Position numbers and translations under genes: made by a program. Source: Cytidiella melzeri (Eukaryota > Basidiomycota > Agaricomycetes > Polyporales > Irpicaceae). From it: a stretch of DNA of 46,855 nt. The notes beneath the pieces are model-generated. The model searched no databases. It was not told where the DNA came from and saw nothing but the letters and a program-made list of their open reading frames with translations. Numbering within the stretch: the first letter of the stretch is position 1; every line of letters begins with the position of its first letter. The stretch covers positions 1 to 46,855 of the forward strand of contig JABYQR010000336.1 in assembly GCA_022592445.1 (NCBI GenBank). The letters are read 5' to 3'. This document shows positions 31,111 to 41,606 of this stretch, one piece after another.

Positions 31111-32928
31111 GCATGGACTCAAGATAGTGAGTCATGGAATGGAGCTTTGGAATACCGTTGAAGTCTTTTTGTACTCCTAGCCGCAGAAAGACCTGCTTGT
31201 ATGAGTGAAAGCGCGTCCAGGCGTTGATCAAACCTGAGAGGGAATCGTTGGTATGTGTTTCCAAGTGAGCGTAACTGACGAAGTCCAAAACGGCTTGCAC
31301 CGCCTTGACAACATCTGCGTCGGCACTTCCCGCAACTACACCGAGGAATACTTTCTCCATATGCTTGTATTCATTACCCGTCCACTGCGAGACCAACGAG
31401 ATGCCCTTATGGAAATGGCAGAGATCGGGATGGGTTGGCATTGTGCGGAATTGCCTGTCCACTTCGTCTTCCTTCCCATCCACACATGTGTTGCCCACTT
31501 TACGGTATGATCCTTGAACATGCCTTTATGAAGCTGATGCAGGAGATCAGGTGTCATGCAGGCAAATATATTGCAATACGGAAGATTTTTCCAGAATGGG
31601 TCAATCGCCTGCAGGCCAGCTTCTTCAAAACCCCGCGGTTTTTGTCCACCAGACTGGAGGGTTTTGCGGATCATTGAAGCCGTTTCTGCTGGATTCTGTA
31701 GTGGCGATTTGACTGGCTGACCTTGTCTTTCAGGTTTTAAAGGCACCGAGGGCAATGGTTTTGCCGGCAGCAAGCAACAAGACATTGCTTGGGATGGTCC
31801 GCAATGTACGCCGCCAGTATTGGGTACACTTTGCGAAGGAAGCCATCAGCGCACACCATCTCAACACCGTCTTTCCCCGCCTTGATAAGCGGGGCTAACA
31901 GGGAGCGCATGCAATCATGGAAAAGTTGGTACGTAGCTGACGATTGTTTGCTTTTCGAGAAACATTCCATCTTTGACACCGGAAGATATCCTAGCAAGAC
32001 TGTGGCATGATACAAGGGCAATCAGCAAACAGCCTTCTCAATATTCCCAATGGTGAGGTACACCGGCCACGCAGATTTATTGCCGCTGAAGTTTGATAAT
32101 TGAGTCTTATCAGATGCAAGGATCATGGGGACCACTGTTGCCCCTGGCGGTAGCAGATTCTATATGACCGTGAGTATTCTGATTCTGGACTTGTGCCGCA
32201 ACGTACCTGAACGCTCTCCCACCACGTCCCACTCCACATCTCACTCAGTATTGGCTTCTTCATCCACTCGTCCTTGTAACGGTGCTCAGGTGCGTATTTC
32301 ATATGGCATGCAAACGACAGGTTGGACAAGAGCTTGTGGATACACTCAATGGGGTCCCGTTTCCATAGCTCAAACACTTCCACACATTCCTTCCCTTCTT
32401 CATCACATTCATCTCCTGTTGCTTCAAAAATCTCGCACTGCCATCCAGGACCGCGAGGGAGGCTATCGATCTTATTCAGGAACGTTCGCTTATCTTTGAG
32501 TGAGAATGAGAGCTCTGGTCGATTTTGTGCCTGTACGTCCCTTTCAATAATCTTGTAGCAAAGTCTTACACAGGACTCACCATGTCGAGCTTCAGATACT
32601 TGTCAATCTTGGATTGACTCAACCCACTACTCATCAGCCACTGCGCCAATCCCCATTCTTCTCCATTGATGAATGGGGCCCACGGTGTGTTTTCATTTGA
32701 CCCCTCACTCATTCGCTCCTTGTTTATCTTTTGCAAATAGATTATCTCCTCAACCCAGCTTTTCCCCTGCGTTTCTCGTGTCAAGGTCGTCTATAAACAG
32801 GTTCACTGGGATTCCCCCCGCCTCATATACCTCCTCCACAACCTCCTCGGCTTGGTCCTGCTCTGCACGGGGTTCAAAAGCCTGCTCTGTTGCTGTATTA
32901 GAGTCGTCGGGGTCATTGGGTGAGTCGG

Positions 32929-33058
32929 TGTAACCCTGGCGCGGGTTAGCACAGTGCTCGGAACAGCATATATACTCCGATAAGACTGAGATAATAACAT
33001 CTCAGTTAAACTGCCTTTTGGCGTAACGGTTATGACGTCGGAGTTCAGATCGCTTACA
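32929..33058 (+). mobile_element. 130 bp mini-LTR, second copy, TSD GTCGG
   Basis: Same 130 bp unit as 1679-1808 (a handful of differences), starting TGTAACCCTGG and ending CGCTTACA, flanked by GTCGG at 32924-32928 and 33059-33063. Inserted into the N-terminal part of the Plavaka transposase; removing it and one TSD rejoins the frame (TMHP to SPNDPDD). Confidence 0.88.
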
Positions 33059-33273
33059 GTCGGGTGCATTGTCTTCACGACAACGGCTGGTACGTCGCAA
33101 AGAGTCCTCACCGTTGGTTGAGACTGACAGCAATCGTTTTCTGTTAGCTTTGCTTCCCACGCATCTCGGCATGAGCTACTGAGCTTCATGTGCGCTGGGA
33201 TGCCTTGAACGGTGGGTTTTGTACACCCGCAATAAGAGCATCTGTGGAAGCTGGTCAAAGACATGAAGACCAA

Positions 33274-33426
33274 AAAGTGAGTTGTGACCTGGCGGTACAG
33301 TCGTTTGGGGTGATCCGTGGGGATTTGAGTTTTTTTACCGGGTACGTGTTTGATTCATGCGCGTCATCTCTGTGTGCTCTCTACTGCCACATCAAGCTCT
33401 TCCTGGTGTCGTCCTTCTCCTAGCAA
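33274..33426. promoter_or_regulatory. Short divergent promoter region of the Plavaka pair
   Basis: About 150 bp between the outward-facing Plavaka transposase and the DUF6532-like gene. No clear TATA box; mentioned because the compact head-to-head layout matches the tnp2 pair at 25.3-26.0 kb. Confidence 0.4.
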
Positions 33427-35397
33427 TGCCCGCAAAGTGAAAAGCTGCTGCACAAAAAGCAGGCTCAGACTCAGACTCCGGCACAGGACAGACTCCCCAG
33501 CAACCACAGCCAGCAAATCCTGTGCGCTCTGCTTCTCAAAGAGAGCGCAAGAAATCCAAGAAGCAGGCTGACATAGGTGACCCTCTAACTCACTATAGAC
33601 AACTCCTTGTTAACTATAATCACTTGCAGACCACAGCGAGCTCCTCAAGCAACTCAAGAAGCTCGAGAATGAGAACAAGTAATTGCAGCGAGCACAAACG
33701 CGAGGTGAGAACATTCTATTACCTACATTCCTTACCTCTCGTTGATTCACCTGCAGGAAAGCAACAACAAGCAGCGACATCAACAACCAAGCAGCCAGAT
33801 AACGCTGCAGGCAACAACGAAGATGGCGAGAACAGCAACGGGCTCAATTGTGGCAGTGGTGATGATGACTGGCCACCTGAAGATGAAGACAACGACATTA
33901 TTGGCTACGAGTCCCAGGTACAGATGCAACACCACCACTGTTGATACAGTACTCAATATCTTGTTGATGATCTCTAGTTCCAGTTGAAAGGCGTTATAAG
34001 CGTGGTCCAACCACTCAAGCAGCTGAAATGTCGTGTCAACGATCCCAAACCAACACCTCCTTTGTTTCTCCACAATTGCTCAGAGTTGCTCTCACCACCA
34101 CCCTCTCGACAGTGCTCACTGTTGCGCTCTCGTGCACCACCCTCTCGTCAGCGCTCACTGTTGCACTCTCGTGGTTGCTTGCCGGTGCTCTCAGGCTCGC
34201 GTGGTCACTCAGAATCGCACTCGCTGCCACCCTCTTGTCGGCACTCATTGTCGCGCTCTCGCAGTCACTTGCCGCTGCACTCAGGCTCGCGTGGTTGCTC
34301 TCCGCTGCGCTCAAGTTCTCAGGCTCGTTCAACGTCGCACTCTCGTGGTCATTCTCCAATGCGCTCTCATGGCTATGGATCATCTTGCTCTCATGGCCAT
34401 TCTCAGTTGCCCTCTCGTCGTCGCTCACACTACTCCCAGTCTTCTGGTCAAGTCTCCTTACCAGCATCATCTCCACTTACCTCAAGAGCTCCATCTTCAG
34501 TCCGGTCAGGGTCACTTTTGGATCGAGTGGACAGCGCTGTGGTTGTTGCTGCCCAGGAGGTGAGAAGACAACCACAAGTGCAGCCTTTGGTGTCAACAGG
34601 TGCCAGTGGCCGTCACCACGTGAGGCCTTCTCCAAACGAACACGCAGGAAGGCAGAATAAGCAGCCACGTACTGCGTCTGATGTAGCGCCCCAAGCCTAC
34701 AGCTCTGTTGAGTACAAAGGTGGCTCCGCGCCGACCAATGGTAGACCAAAAGGGAGCAATTACACCGGCATCACCACAACAATCATATTGCGGGCTATTT
34801 TACGTTACCAGCTTAAAGTATTGACTGAATCTGCGTTTCCAGATCACGACACGCAGCACACTTGGGCAAGAAGTGTGTTCCAGATTAGCTGCGAAGAAGT
34901 CGAGCGCAGCTATTCCCCTGACAACGAGGCAGTCAGGGGTATCTATTTGGTGGTATGTATTCATGAGTTCTCATTAGCTCTTGCTGATCCCCAACAGATT
35001 ATCAGTCGTGCTTCAAGCTTTTGCAGTCATCTCAGGGACAAGATTTGCAGCAAGATAGTGGAGACATACGGACTCAAAACTGACACATCAAAGGACGCTA
35101 CCGCCAAAGCCAATGCAGAGTGGGTGGCGTGGCTACTGCAGCCAATCGGACAGGCTCAGGACACCAATCGCTATTGTTACGAGGTACGTTCATGCTACGA
35201 GGTTTTGTACATAAGCTCGTCACATTTAGGAATTCACACTCAATCCCCCTCGAGGGCTGGCACAGGTATCAATCATTTGACACGCATTGCAAGAACTGGT
35301 CTTTCGCGGAGACACATCTCCTGGCACCAAATTCAGCGCATTATTTGATCCACTCCCACTTCCAACAATCGCGCTGTTGCTCACCATGGTATGTAAG
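33427..35397 (+). pseudogene. DUF6532-like transposon accessory gene with SR-type repeat, six visible exons, truncated
   Basis: Exons (plus): 33427-33576, 33630-33704, 33757-33917, 33978-34952, 34998-35183, 35230-35388, with introns of 45-60 nt. Exon 1 is MPAK, a TGA, then KAAAQKAGSDSDSGTGQ. Exon 2 has a coiled-coil HSELLKQLKKLENENK followed by TAA (Gln expected). Exon 3 is acidic (GDDDWPPEDEDNDI). Exon 4 starts with an Arg/Ser/His-rich block of about 130 residues (repeats of the SRSHS, SRGHS type) and leads into a helical domain: TTTIILRAILRYQLKVLTES, FQISCEEVE, then RASSFCSHLRDKICSKIVET. Exon 6 has a TGA at 35278-35280 before HALQELVFRGDTS and ends in FDPLPLPTIALLLTM at a GTATGT donor. An LTR at 35398 removes the rest. 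The domain resembles DUF6532 of basidiomycete transposon-linked proteins; function unknown. Confidence 0.75.
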
Positions 35398-36079
35398 TGT
35401 TAAGACCGACTATCGTCGAGGGACAAGTTGTCAGGTCAGAACCCCCTGGTGTAGCTACACTCAAGGTCTGATGATGGTCTAGGCCGCGCGGTCGCTGTCA
35501 AGCACAGTGGCAGACAGATGATGGTTCAATAGAAGGAATATTGATACAAAGTGGATAGACTGAGGTTCTAGCCCCATGTCTAGTGGCTATTTATACATGT
35601 TGACCTAACTACTTTTGGACCAGTCCGAGGTAGTGGTAGCAAATCGGAGAAACAGAAAGGAAGAACAATACAGAGAGAACAGCCACTACTCTGGAAAGCC
35701 AATGAGAGAAAAGACCGTCAAGGTGCGGAAACAAGGAACAATAGAAAGGTGAAACATGAGGCAGAGATCAATAGAGAAGGGGTTGAACCCAAAACAGGGG
35801 ATAGACGGGGTTGGACCCGATGGAGTGGTAACGGAGGTATGGAAAGGCTGAGGGTTGAACCAAGGCAATGGTAACCAATCCGAGTTAGGTCCGAGATTTG
35901 AATGGACATTAGAAGGCAACTGGTAACATAATGGTCCGTGTTGAACGGAGGCAATGTGGATCAGGGAATGATGGAGGAAAGACGAGTTGGATCGTCAAGG
36001 CAATTGTAAAGAAGATAACTGGTTATCAAGGTAATCGAAGAAGTAAAGAAAAATATAGGGTGTGAAGACCGTTCGTAAC
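35398..36079 (-). mobile_element. LTR (family B), apparent 3' LTR of a minus-strand element
   Basis: A 682 bp LTR with minus-strand ends TGTTACGAACGG..GGTCTTAACA and TATAAATAG box. Upstream on the minus strand is the purine tract AAAGGGGAGGTAA, as expected for a 3' LTR whose internal region lies at 36080 and beyond. A second copy is at 12344-13585. Inserted in an intron donor of the DUF6532-like gene. The left flank is GTAAG (35393-35397); no matching TSD was found on the other side. Confidence 0.82.
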
Positions 36080-37172
36080 ATTACCTCCCCTTTAAGACTC
36101 GTTGTTTGCAAGTGTTGCATTGTTGTCACTGAGTGGAGTCAAGGGTGAGGGAGGAGACTCAGGCGTGGTATCATTGTCTTCAACGAGGGCAGGCACTGTC
36201 CTTAGTCTGGTCAATGGAGCGTTGGCAGGAGTGGGAGCTGGTGGTCTTGGAGGTGGTGTGGGGGTAGGGGGAGTCATGCGACGTTGTTGACGAGGGTGTT
36301 TGACCTGTGGCTCATTCTCTGTTCTAGACCGAGCCAGAGGGGGGCGTGGGACTCAGTAATAATGAGTATTAGCCCGGGCGTTGATAGATGCCGCTTCGCG
36401 CCGTATGACTGTAGTGCGAAGACAAAGATCCCTATCCCTTCAAAGTTGCTCCAACCGTGCCAACCATTCCCACAAGATGAGATCAAAACAAGACTGCGTT
36501 ACTTGTTGGTCCTGTGAGGCGACAAGCTGTTGAACCATTTGTTTGGTGGCAGCTAACTCGAGAGGAAGGCGTGCAGTGGGGATGGTCCTCGCACGGAAAA
36601 ATTCCCGATCTCGTACTGCCTGTAGCCATGGCCCTTCACAGTCTAGTTTGTCTGCTCGATTGCCAAAGGCAGGGGGAAGTTGTCGACGGAAGACCATGAG
36701 GAACGTCTGGGTGCTTCCCTGAATGGTAGCATTGGCCCAGTCAGGTCGATCTCCAGGCATGGTAGTGTATTCAACAATAAGCGAGGGTGTAAACATACGA
36801 GCGTGGTTGATGGGGTCAGGAATGTCGAACCATTGGTCAATGAAACCATCGTGGTCGGGGTGCTCCCAAACGAGCCACAAATGCGCCATTCGGCAGAAGG
36901 CCCTGCGGCACCTGGGACTCCAATATGTACGGTTGCGTGAGAAATCCCCCGTGTTGATCTGGATGGTGTAGACCTCATTGTCTTCATACGCCTCCATGAT
37001 GTGCCGAAATAACTCCATGATGACTGCCATAGACGAGAATAAAAGGTTAGGAAAGTGTGCAGCACTACTAGGTGCAACATCGGTGATAGGAGGGTTATTG
37101 AAAGTGGAAAGACAAGCATAATTGTAAAGAAAATGAATGAAGGCACTGCCGTGCCCAAAAGAGAAGTTGGGG

Positions 37173-37695
37173 TGTCAAAGCGAGATTGTATCGCTGATTA
37201 TCGGACATTAGATCTATGGACAATGTAGATTAGATATGTAGATAGATAAGATCAGATAGTACATAGCATGTGATTCCACCATCCTTATGGTCACACACAA
37301 TGCAATACTTGCATCATATGGCATTGTGTTCCAGTAGTTTCCATGACTGAATAGCAGAAGTACCATGAGGCTTCTGCATGACTCATATTTCATATACCAA
37401 ATGTATTGAGCTTACTAAAGGCTCAGTCAGCACCATTCAGTTATGTAGGATGCTCAGTCATTGCTTACATTCTCTATTCAGTAGCATTAGCAAGCAGGAC
37501 TGTGCATTACCAATCATTACTCATAGGATTACCAATCCTTACCAATCCTTACTCATATGACATTACTGTAGCATTAGTAATCTAGTTACAGACATGTATA
37601 TATACCGCTCCTAGAGAGCAGAGAAATAATAAGACACTTACTCCCAGAGTTAGTTGACTCTCTTAGTCATCCCCTACACACGTAACTTTCAAACA
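37173..37695 (+). mobile_element. LTR (family A), plus orientation, inside the Gag-like frame
   Basis: A 523 bp LTR from TGTCAAAGCGAG to TTTCAAACA with TATATATA box about 100 bp before its end, nearly identical to the minus-orientation copy at 44526-45047. It lies in the Gag-like frame without a matching target duplication (TGGGG left, GTGAT right). The left flank AAAAGAGAAGTTGGGG resembles a polypurine tract but is also coding sequence. Confidence 0.82.
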
Positions 37696-38528
37696 GTGAT
37701 GAAAGACATTGCATCCATGATGTGAGGCTCGGCGTTGGTGAACTTGCCATCCCAGATCTTGTCGGCGACGTCCTGTGCGTTTTGCAACGCAGTCCCAGTC
37801 AATTTGTCCCACTTGAAGCAGTATGGGCTTGCATCATGAAGCTCAGTGGTTGGAGCAACAGGGCGCTCTTCCCCAAAGAATTCCTCGATAGTTTCGACGG
37901 GCTCGTTGACGGTGGTAGTGCTCGAGGTGACTGGTGACGGCGGAACCATAGGAACATCTTGTTCGACGTTAACGGGTACGGCAGGAGTGCGTGGGCGAGG
38001 TGGTTGACGAGGAAGTGGAGACTGGCTCCATTCCCTGCGACGGGCGGCACGGGCTTGCTCCAGTTCAAATTGGACTTGTTCGCGGTGGTTGGTGCGGAAA
38101 CCTCGTCCACGAGGTGCAGTTGGCTGCCTTTGGGGTTGAGTAGTGTTACGCCGGCGTTGCTGCTCGTTGTAGAGCTCGGCGAGTCAAGAAGTATTGTCCC
38201 CCCTTTGACGCATGTCTGCGTGAACGGAGGTGCAGATGTTGTTGATGATACGGTTCACCGCTTCCTGTGGACGCGGTCGGGGGAGAAGGGATTTGTGGTC
38301 GAAGGTGGCAGGAGGGACGCGACAATTGTTAGACCGTGCGCTTTGCGAATTTCCCCCCTCTCAATTGGCGCGGCGAGCTTCTCTAGCCTTGGTATGCCAT
38401 TGATGGTTCGGGATGGTATTGAGATAGAATGTATGATGTTGATGGTCCCTTGTAGATTCTACACAATCGTAATCGAACCTTAGCTGGTTCGGTTTGATTT
38501 GTCAAATTTGCAGAGTGTTACCTCCGGC

Positions 38529-39253
38529 TGTCACAGATTTTCAATGTTTCTACAAGACTTGCCTTACCAGGCAACGGTATTATTGGGAATATTTAAGCGC
38601 TTGTCAAGCGCTTATCCAGCGCTTATCCGGCGTCTATTTAGGCGCTTATCCAGCGCTTATCTGGCGCTTATCAGGCACCTATTCCGGCGCTTATTCTCAG
38701 TGCCTATCAATTGATGCGCTGATGCGCCTCCTGTCTCTGATGCGCTGATGCGCTCCTTTCCTTATCTGTGTATCACATGATAGAACTCTCTGGAACCTTG
38801 TGGAACTTGCTGGAACTATGATGTCATAGCATAGAACATTCCATTAGATGATGTCATAGTTCTTAGAACCTTCTGGAAAAGTCTAGCCTTGTCTTAGAAC
38901 AAGCTAGAACAAGTCTAGCCTTGGAGCTGGGTCATGGGGTCAGGTCATGGGGACAATTGCTATTGGTTGATTATTGAAGTGGCACCACTAGGGCATAGGG
39001 CATGCTTAGTAAGGTAGATTACTTCGCTTACTCATGTAGGTATTAGGGGTCTTAGGGTAGTACCTGGGGTCCTCCCCTTCATGTATATATAGAGGCACTC
39101 CTGAGGGCATATCCCCTCAGTCTTATCCACTCTGTTGATAAAGGACTATCTTGTACTCTCCAGTACTTCGCTCACCACACCTCTTACTCTTTATATCTCT
39201 ATCTCCCCCTCAAGTTAACCACTTATCTGGTGAGTGTAACCCTTACTGTTACA
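38529..39253 (+). repeat. 5' LTR of the Gypsy element, with GCGCTTATC repeats
   Basis: The first 180 bp contain about nine degenerate repeats of the type AGCGCTTATCC (38600-38700) followed by GATGCGCTGATGCG repeats. Two ATGATGTCATAG motifs follow. TATATATAGAGG at about 39085 is the likely TATA box. Confidence 0.92.
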
Positions 39254-39831
39254 TTTGGATAAGACTGCCCCTACTCCCTCACGTCTTTGGACGTGCTGGA
39301 GGTCTCTTTCCCCTTTCTTCTAGGTCTTGTGCCTGTGCGTGGGCCCCTCTACAAATCCTCTAGAAATAGAGGTAGCCGGACCATAGGCTTTAAGTGGTAG
39401 TCATGTCTAGGCTTTGCCTTGATATGCACAACTTGAATCACCCTCTCGCCCGACGCTCCTAGAGCTGATCAGAGCAGGGGTTGGCATTATGCCAACATGA
39501 TGAAAGTGTGCCTCCCCACAGGCGATAGTGGAGTCTGGTGTCAGACAGCTCGTTATAAGAGCTAGACAACAGGACTAGAAACCCATGAGTGCCTAGGCAC
39601 GTAGACGGGTAACTTGTTCTGGCCGGACTTAGGGTCAATGTAATACTGATCCGACAACCATTTGCCGCATGGGTGGAACCATGACGGAGATCCTTTCACC
39701 ACCGGACCTGGAGAGAGAGTCCAGGCCGACGCCGGCACTACCCCACGCACACACAGGACCTCTCCTTTATGGAGATTTGTTCCGCACACCGCTGAGCTGT
39801 CAAGCTCATCACACATTGTCACACAGTCACC
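39254..39831. other. Untranslated leader of the Gypsy element
   Basis: Between the 5' LTR and the Gag start. The primer-binding site should begin at or just after 39254 (TTTGGATAAGACTGCCCC); I could not assign its tRNA. No coding sequence. Confidence 0.6.
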
Positions 39832-40539
39832 ATGCCCATTTCACGCTTCATCGCTGCTAAGTCTGGTCGCAAGACCCCTTACTCCATCCCCGTCCGCAAC
39901 GAAGTCACCGGACTTCAGGAACGTCTCACCGTCTCCAAGGAGACACTTGACAAGTTCAAGGATGCTGGCAAGCCTCGCCGGCTCAAGTACCCCAATAATA
40001 AGCCCCTCATCAAGAGGATCGACCTCGAGGAGCAGGCTCGCACCACCATAGAGCATGAGGAGAACCAGGCTCGCATGAGTCAGGTCTCTCATCTCATGTC
40101 TCAACTCAGCCTTCTCGATCGTATCGAGAAGCAAGAGAAGAAGAAAGCTGAAAAGCTTACTCTCCTTCAGCGTATCGAGGAGCGCAATCAACGCGCTTAC
40201 ATTCCCACTCCCAATCCGATCCCCGCCTCTCTACACTTCCGTAAGACGAAGCTTATACTTCGTCAACAGGAATTCGAACCAATGGTCACGGCAGCTTGCC
40301 AACGGCTTGAGCCTGTGCTCAAGAAGTTGGATGCATCTTTCGCGAGTGGTGGGCAATCTTCTAGCCACCAGCTCAACACTCGTCGAGAAAAAGCACAGCT
40401 GCTGATCGGTCGTGTCTTCATGATCGAACAATCGTTCAAGGAGAATCTCACGGACATATCGAAATGGATCCAGCCAAACTCACCGGAGTTACTGAGTGGC
40501 CGCGACCTGAAAAGGTTAAGCAAGTCCAAGCCTTCTTAG
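39832..40539 (+). CDS. Gypsy Gag N-terminal region, truncated (235 aa)
   Basis: Starts MPISRFIAAKSGRKTPYSIP. Rich in charged residues with a long coiled-coil-like region (RIEKQEKKKAEKLTLLQRIE). It ends LTDISKW in Gag sequence and then reads about 30 out-of-frame residues over the start of the RT/RNase H frame before its stop at 40539. No zinc knuckle remains. The fusion point with RT sequence is near 40460, so the C-terminal Gag, protease and most of RT have been deleted. Confidence 0.75.
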   Translation: MPISRFIAAKSGRKTPYSIPVRNEVTGLQERLTVSKETLDKFKDAGKPRRLKYPNNKPLIKRIDLEEQARTTIEHEENQARMSQVSHLMSQLSLLDRIEKQEKKKAEKLTLLQRIEERNQRAYIPTPNPIPASLHFRKTKLILRQQEFEPMVTAACQRLEPVLKKLDASFASGGQSSSHQLNTRREKAQLLIGRVFMIEQSFKENLTDISKWIQPNSPELLSGRDLKRLSKSKPS

Positions 40540-41606
40540 GCTTCGCCAACTTCTATCGGCGTTTCATTAAGGACTTTGCTAAACATGCAAAACCGCTCAC
40601 TATTCTTACAAAGAAGGACCAACCCTGGATCTGGAAAGATGCTCAGGAACAGGCCTTCCAAAGTCTGAAACAGGCTTTTACGTCAGCACCCATTCTGAGG
40701 ATACCAGATGACGAAAACCCTTTCCGTCTGGAAACAGACGCTAGCGACTTTGCTACAGGAGCGGTATTATCACAACTGGACCCAGCCGACAAGCTGTGGC
40801 ATCCAGTAGCCTTCTACTCTAAATCACTCAACGTCCATGAACGTAACTATGAGATATACGATAAAGAGTTGTTGGCTATTATCCGCGCCCTGGAAGAGTA
40901 TCGTCAACATCTGGAGGGACATCCGATTACCGTAGAAATATGGTCGGATCACCAAAACCTGACATATTTCAGGAATGCCCAGAAGCTGACTCGGAGACAA
41001 GCGCGATGGGCGTTATACCTCACGCGATTTAATTTCGTGCTCCGGCACAAACCCGGAAAGACCATGCTTACCGCAGATCCTCTGTCCAGGAGGCCAGATC
41101 ATGAAGAGGGGGTAAATTCCGATAACGAGGACAAAATTCTCCTTAAACCCGAGTTTTTTGCCATCTCTGCTATCGAAAACTCTCATTACTCGCCTATCAA
41201 CGATGATGAAATCCTAAGACGGGTCAAGGAAGCACTCATGAACGACGAAGTTACCAAGGACTATCAGCAGTTACTTAACTCTGGTCCTAGGGAGTTCAAG
41301 AAATCACTAGAGGAATGGAATTTTGAGAACGGATTACTCCTATACCGTGGAAAAGTCTACATCCCCAAAGATCAGAAATTAGATCTGAGACGCCAAATCA
41401 TCCAGATGCATCACGATCTACCTTCTGCCGGACATCCTGGCAGATGGAAAACGTACGAACTGATCTCGAGAAACTACTGGTGGCCAGGTTTGACCACTGA
41501 TGTCAAGAAATACGTGACAGGCTGTGATACATGTCAGCGGATGAAGACTCGTCCGCAACAGCCTTATGGACCACTCATCCCTAATCCGGTTCCGGCCGAA
41601 CCATGA
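40464..41606 (+). pseudogene. Gypsy Pol: RT C-terminus, RNase H and integrase zinc finger
   Basis: Begins MDPAKLTGVTEWPRPEKVKQ, the segment just after the RT palm, followed by FLGFANFYRRFI, RNase H (LETDASDFATGAVLSQ, YEIYDKELLAIIRALEEYR, WSDHQNLTYF) and the integrase HHCC finger (HHDLPSAGHPGRWKT, CDTCQRMK). The YxDD active site and protease are absent. It ends with TGA at 41604-41606, which replaces the Trp of EPWDIMTVD (TGG to TGA). The next frame continues in phase. Confidence 0.9.

Larger units (their letters stand above)
29994..33273 (-). pseudogene. Plavaka-type transposase, heavily degenerate
   Basis: Minus-strand spliced transposase. N-terminus at 33273 with a C2H2-like finger (CSYCGCTKPTVQGIPAHMK), the mini-LTR insertion (32929-33058), an acidic region, then ENTPWAPFINGEEWGLAQWL, a GTGAGT..ACAG intron, ELWKRDPIECIHKLLSN, MKYAPEHRYKDEW, a GTACGT intron, [139 protein letters not shown] and the C-terminal VEWFTPF and PVWG blocks, ending at 29994. 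Damage: a TGA near 32022 (Arg expected), frameshifts near 32800, 31745 and 31480, and a 14 bp duplication at 31083-31110. It diverges from the DUF6532-like gene at 33427. Confidence 0.88.

Noticed and set aside
34036..34476. Long minus-strand frame opposite the SR-rich exon
   Set aside because: It is the antisense of the repetitive SR codons; the plus strand has consistent exon-intron structure.
37173..37695. Simple solo LTR insertion
   Set aside because: No matching 5 bp duplication (TGGGG against GTGAT), although the Gag-like frame rejoins across it; the mechanism is unresolved.
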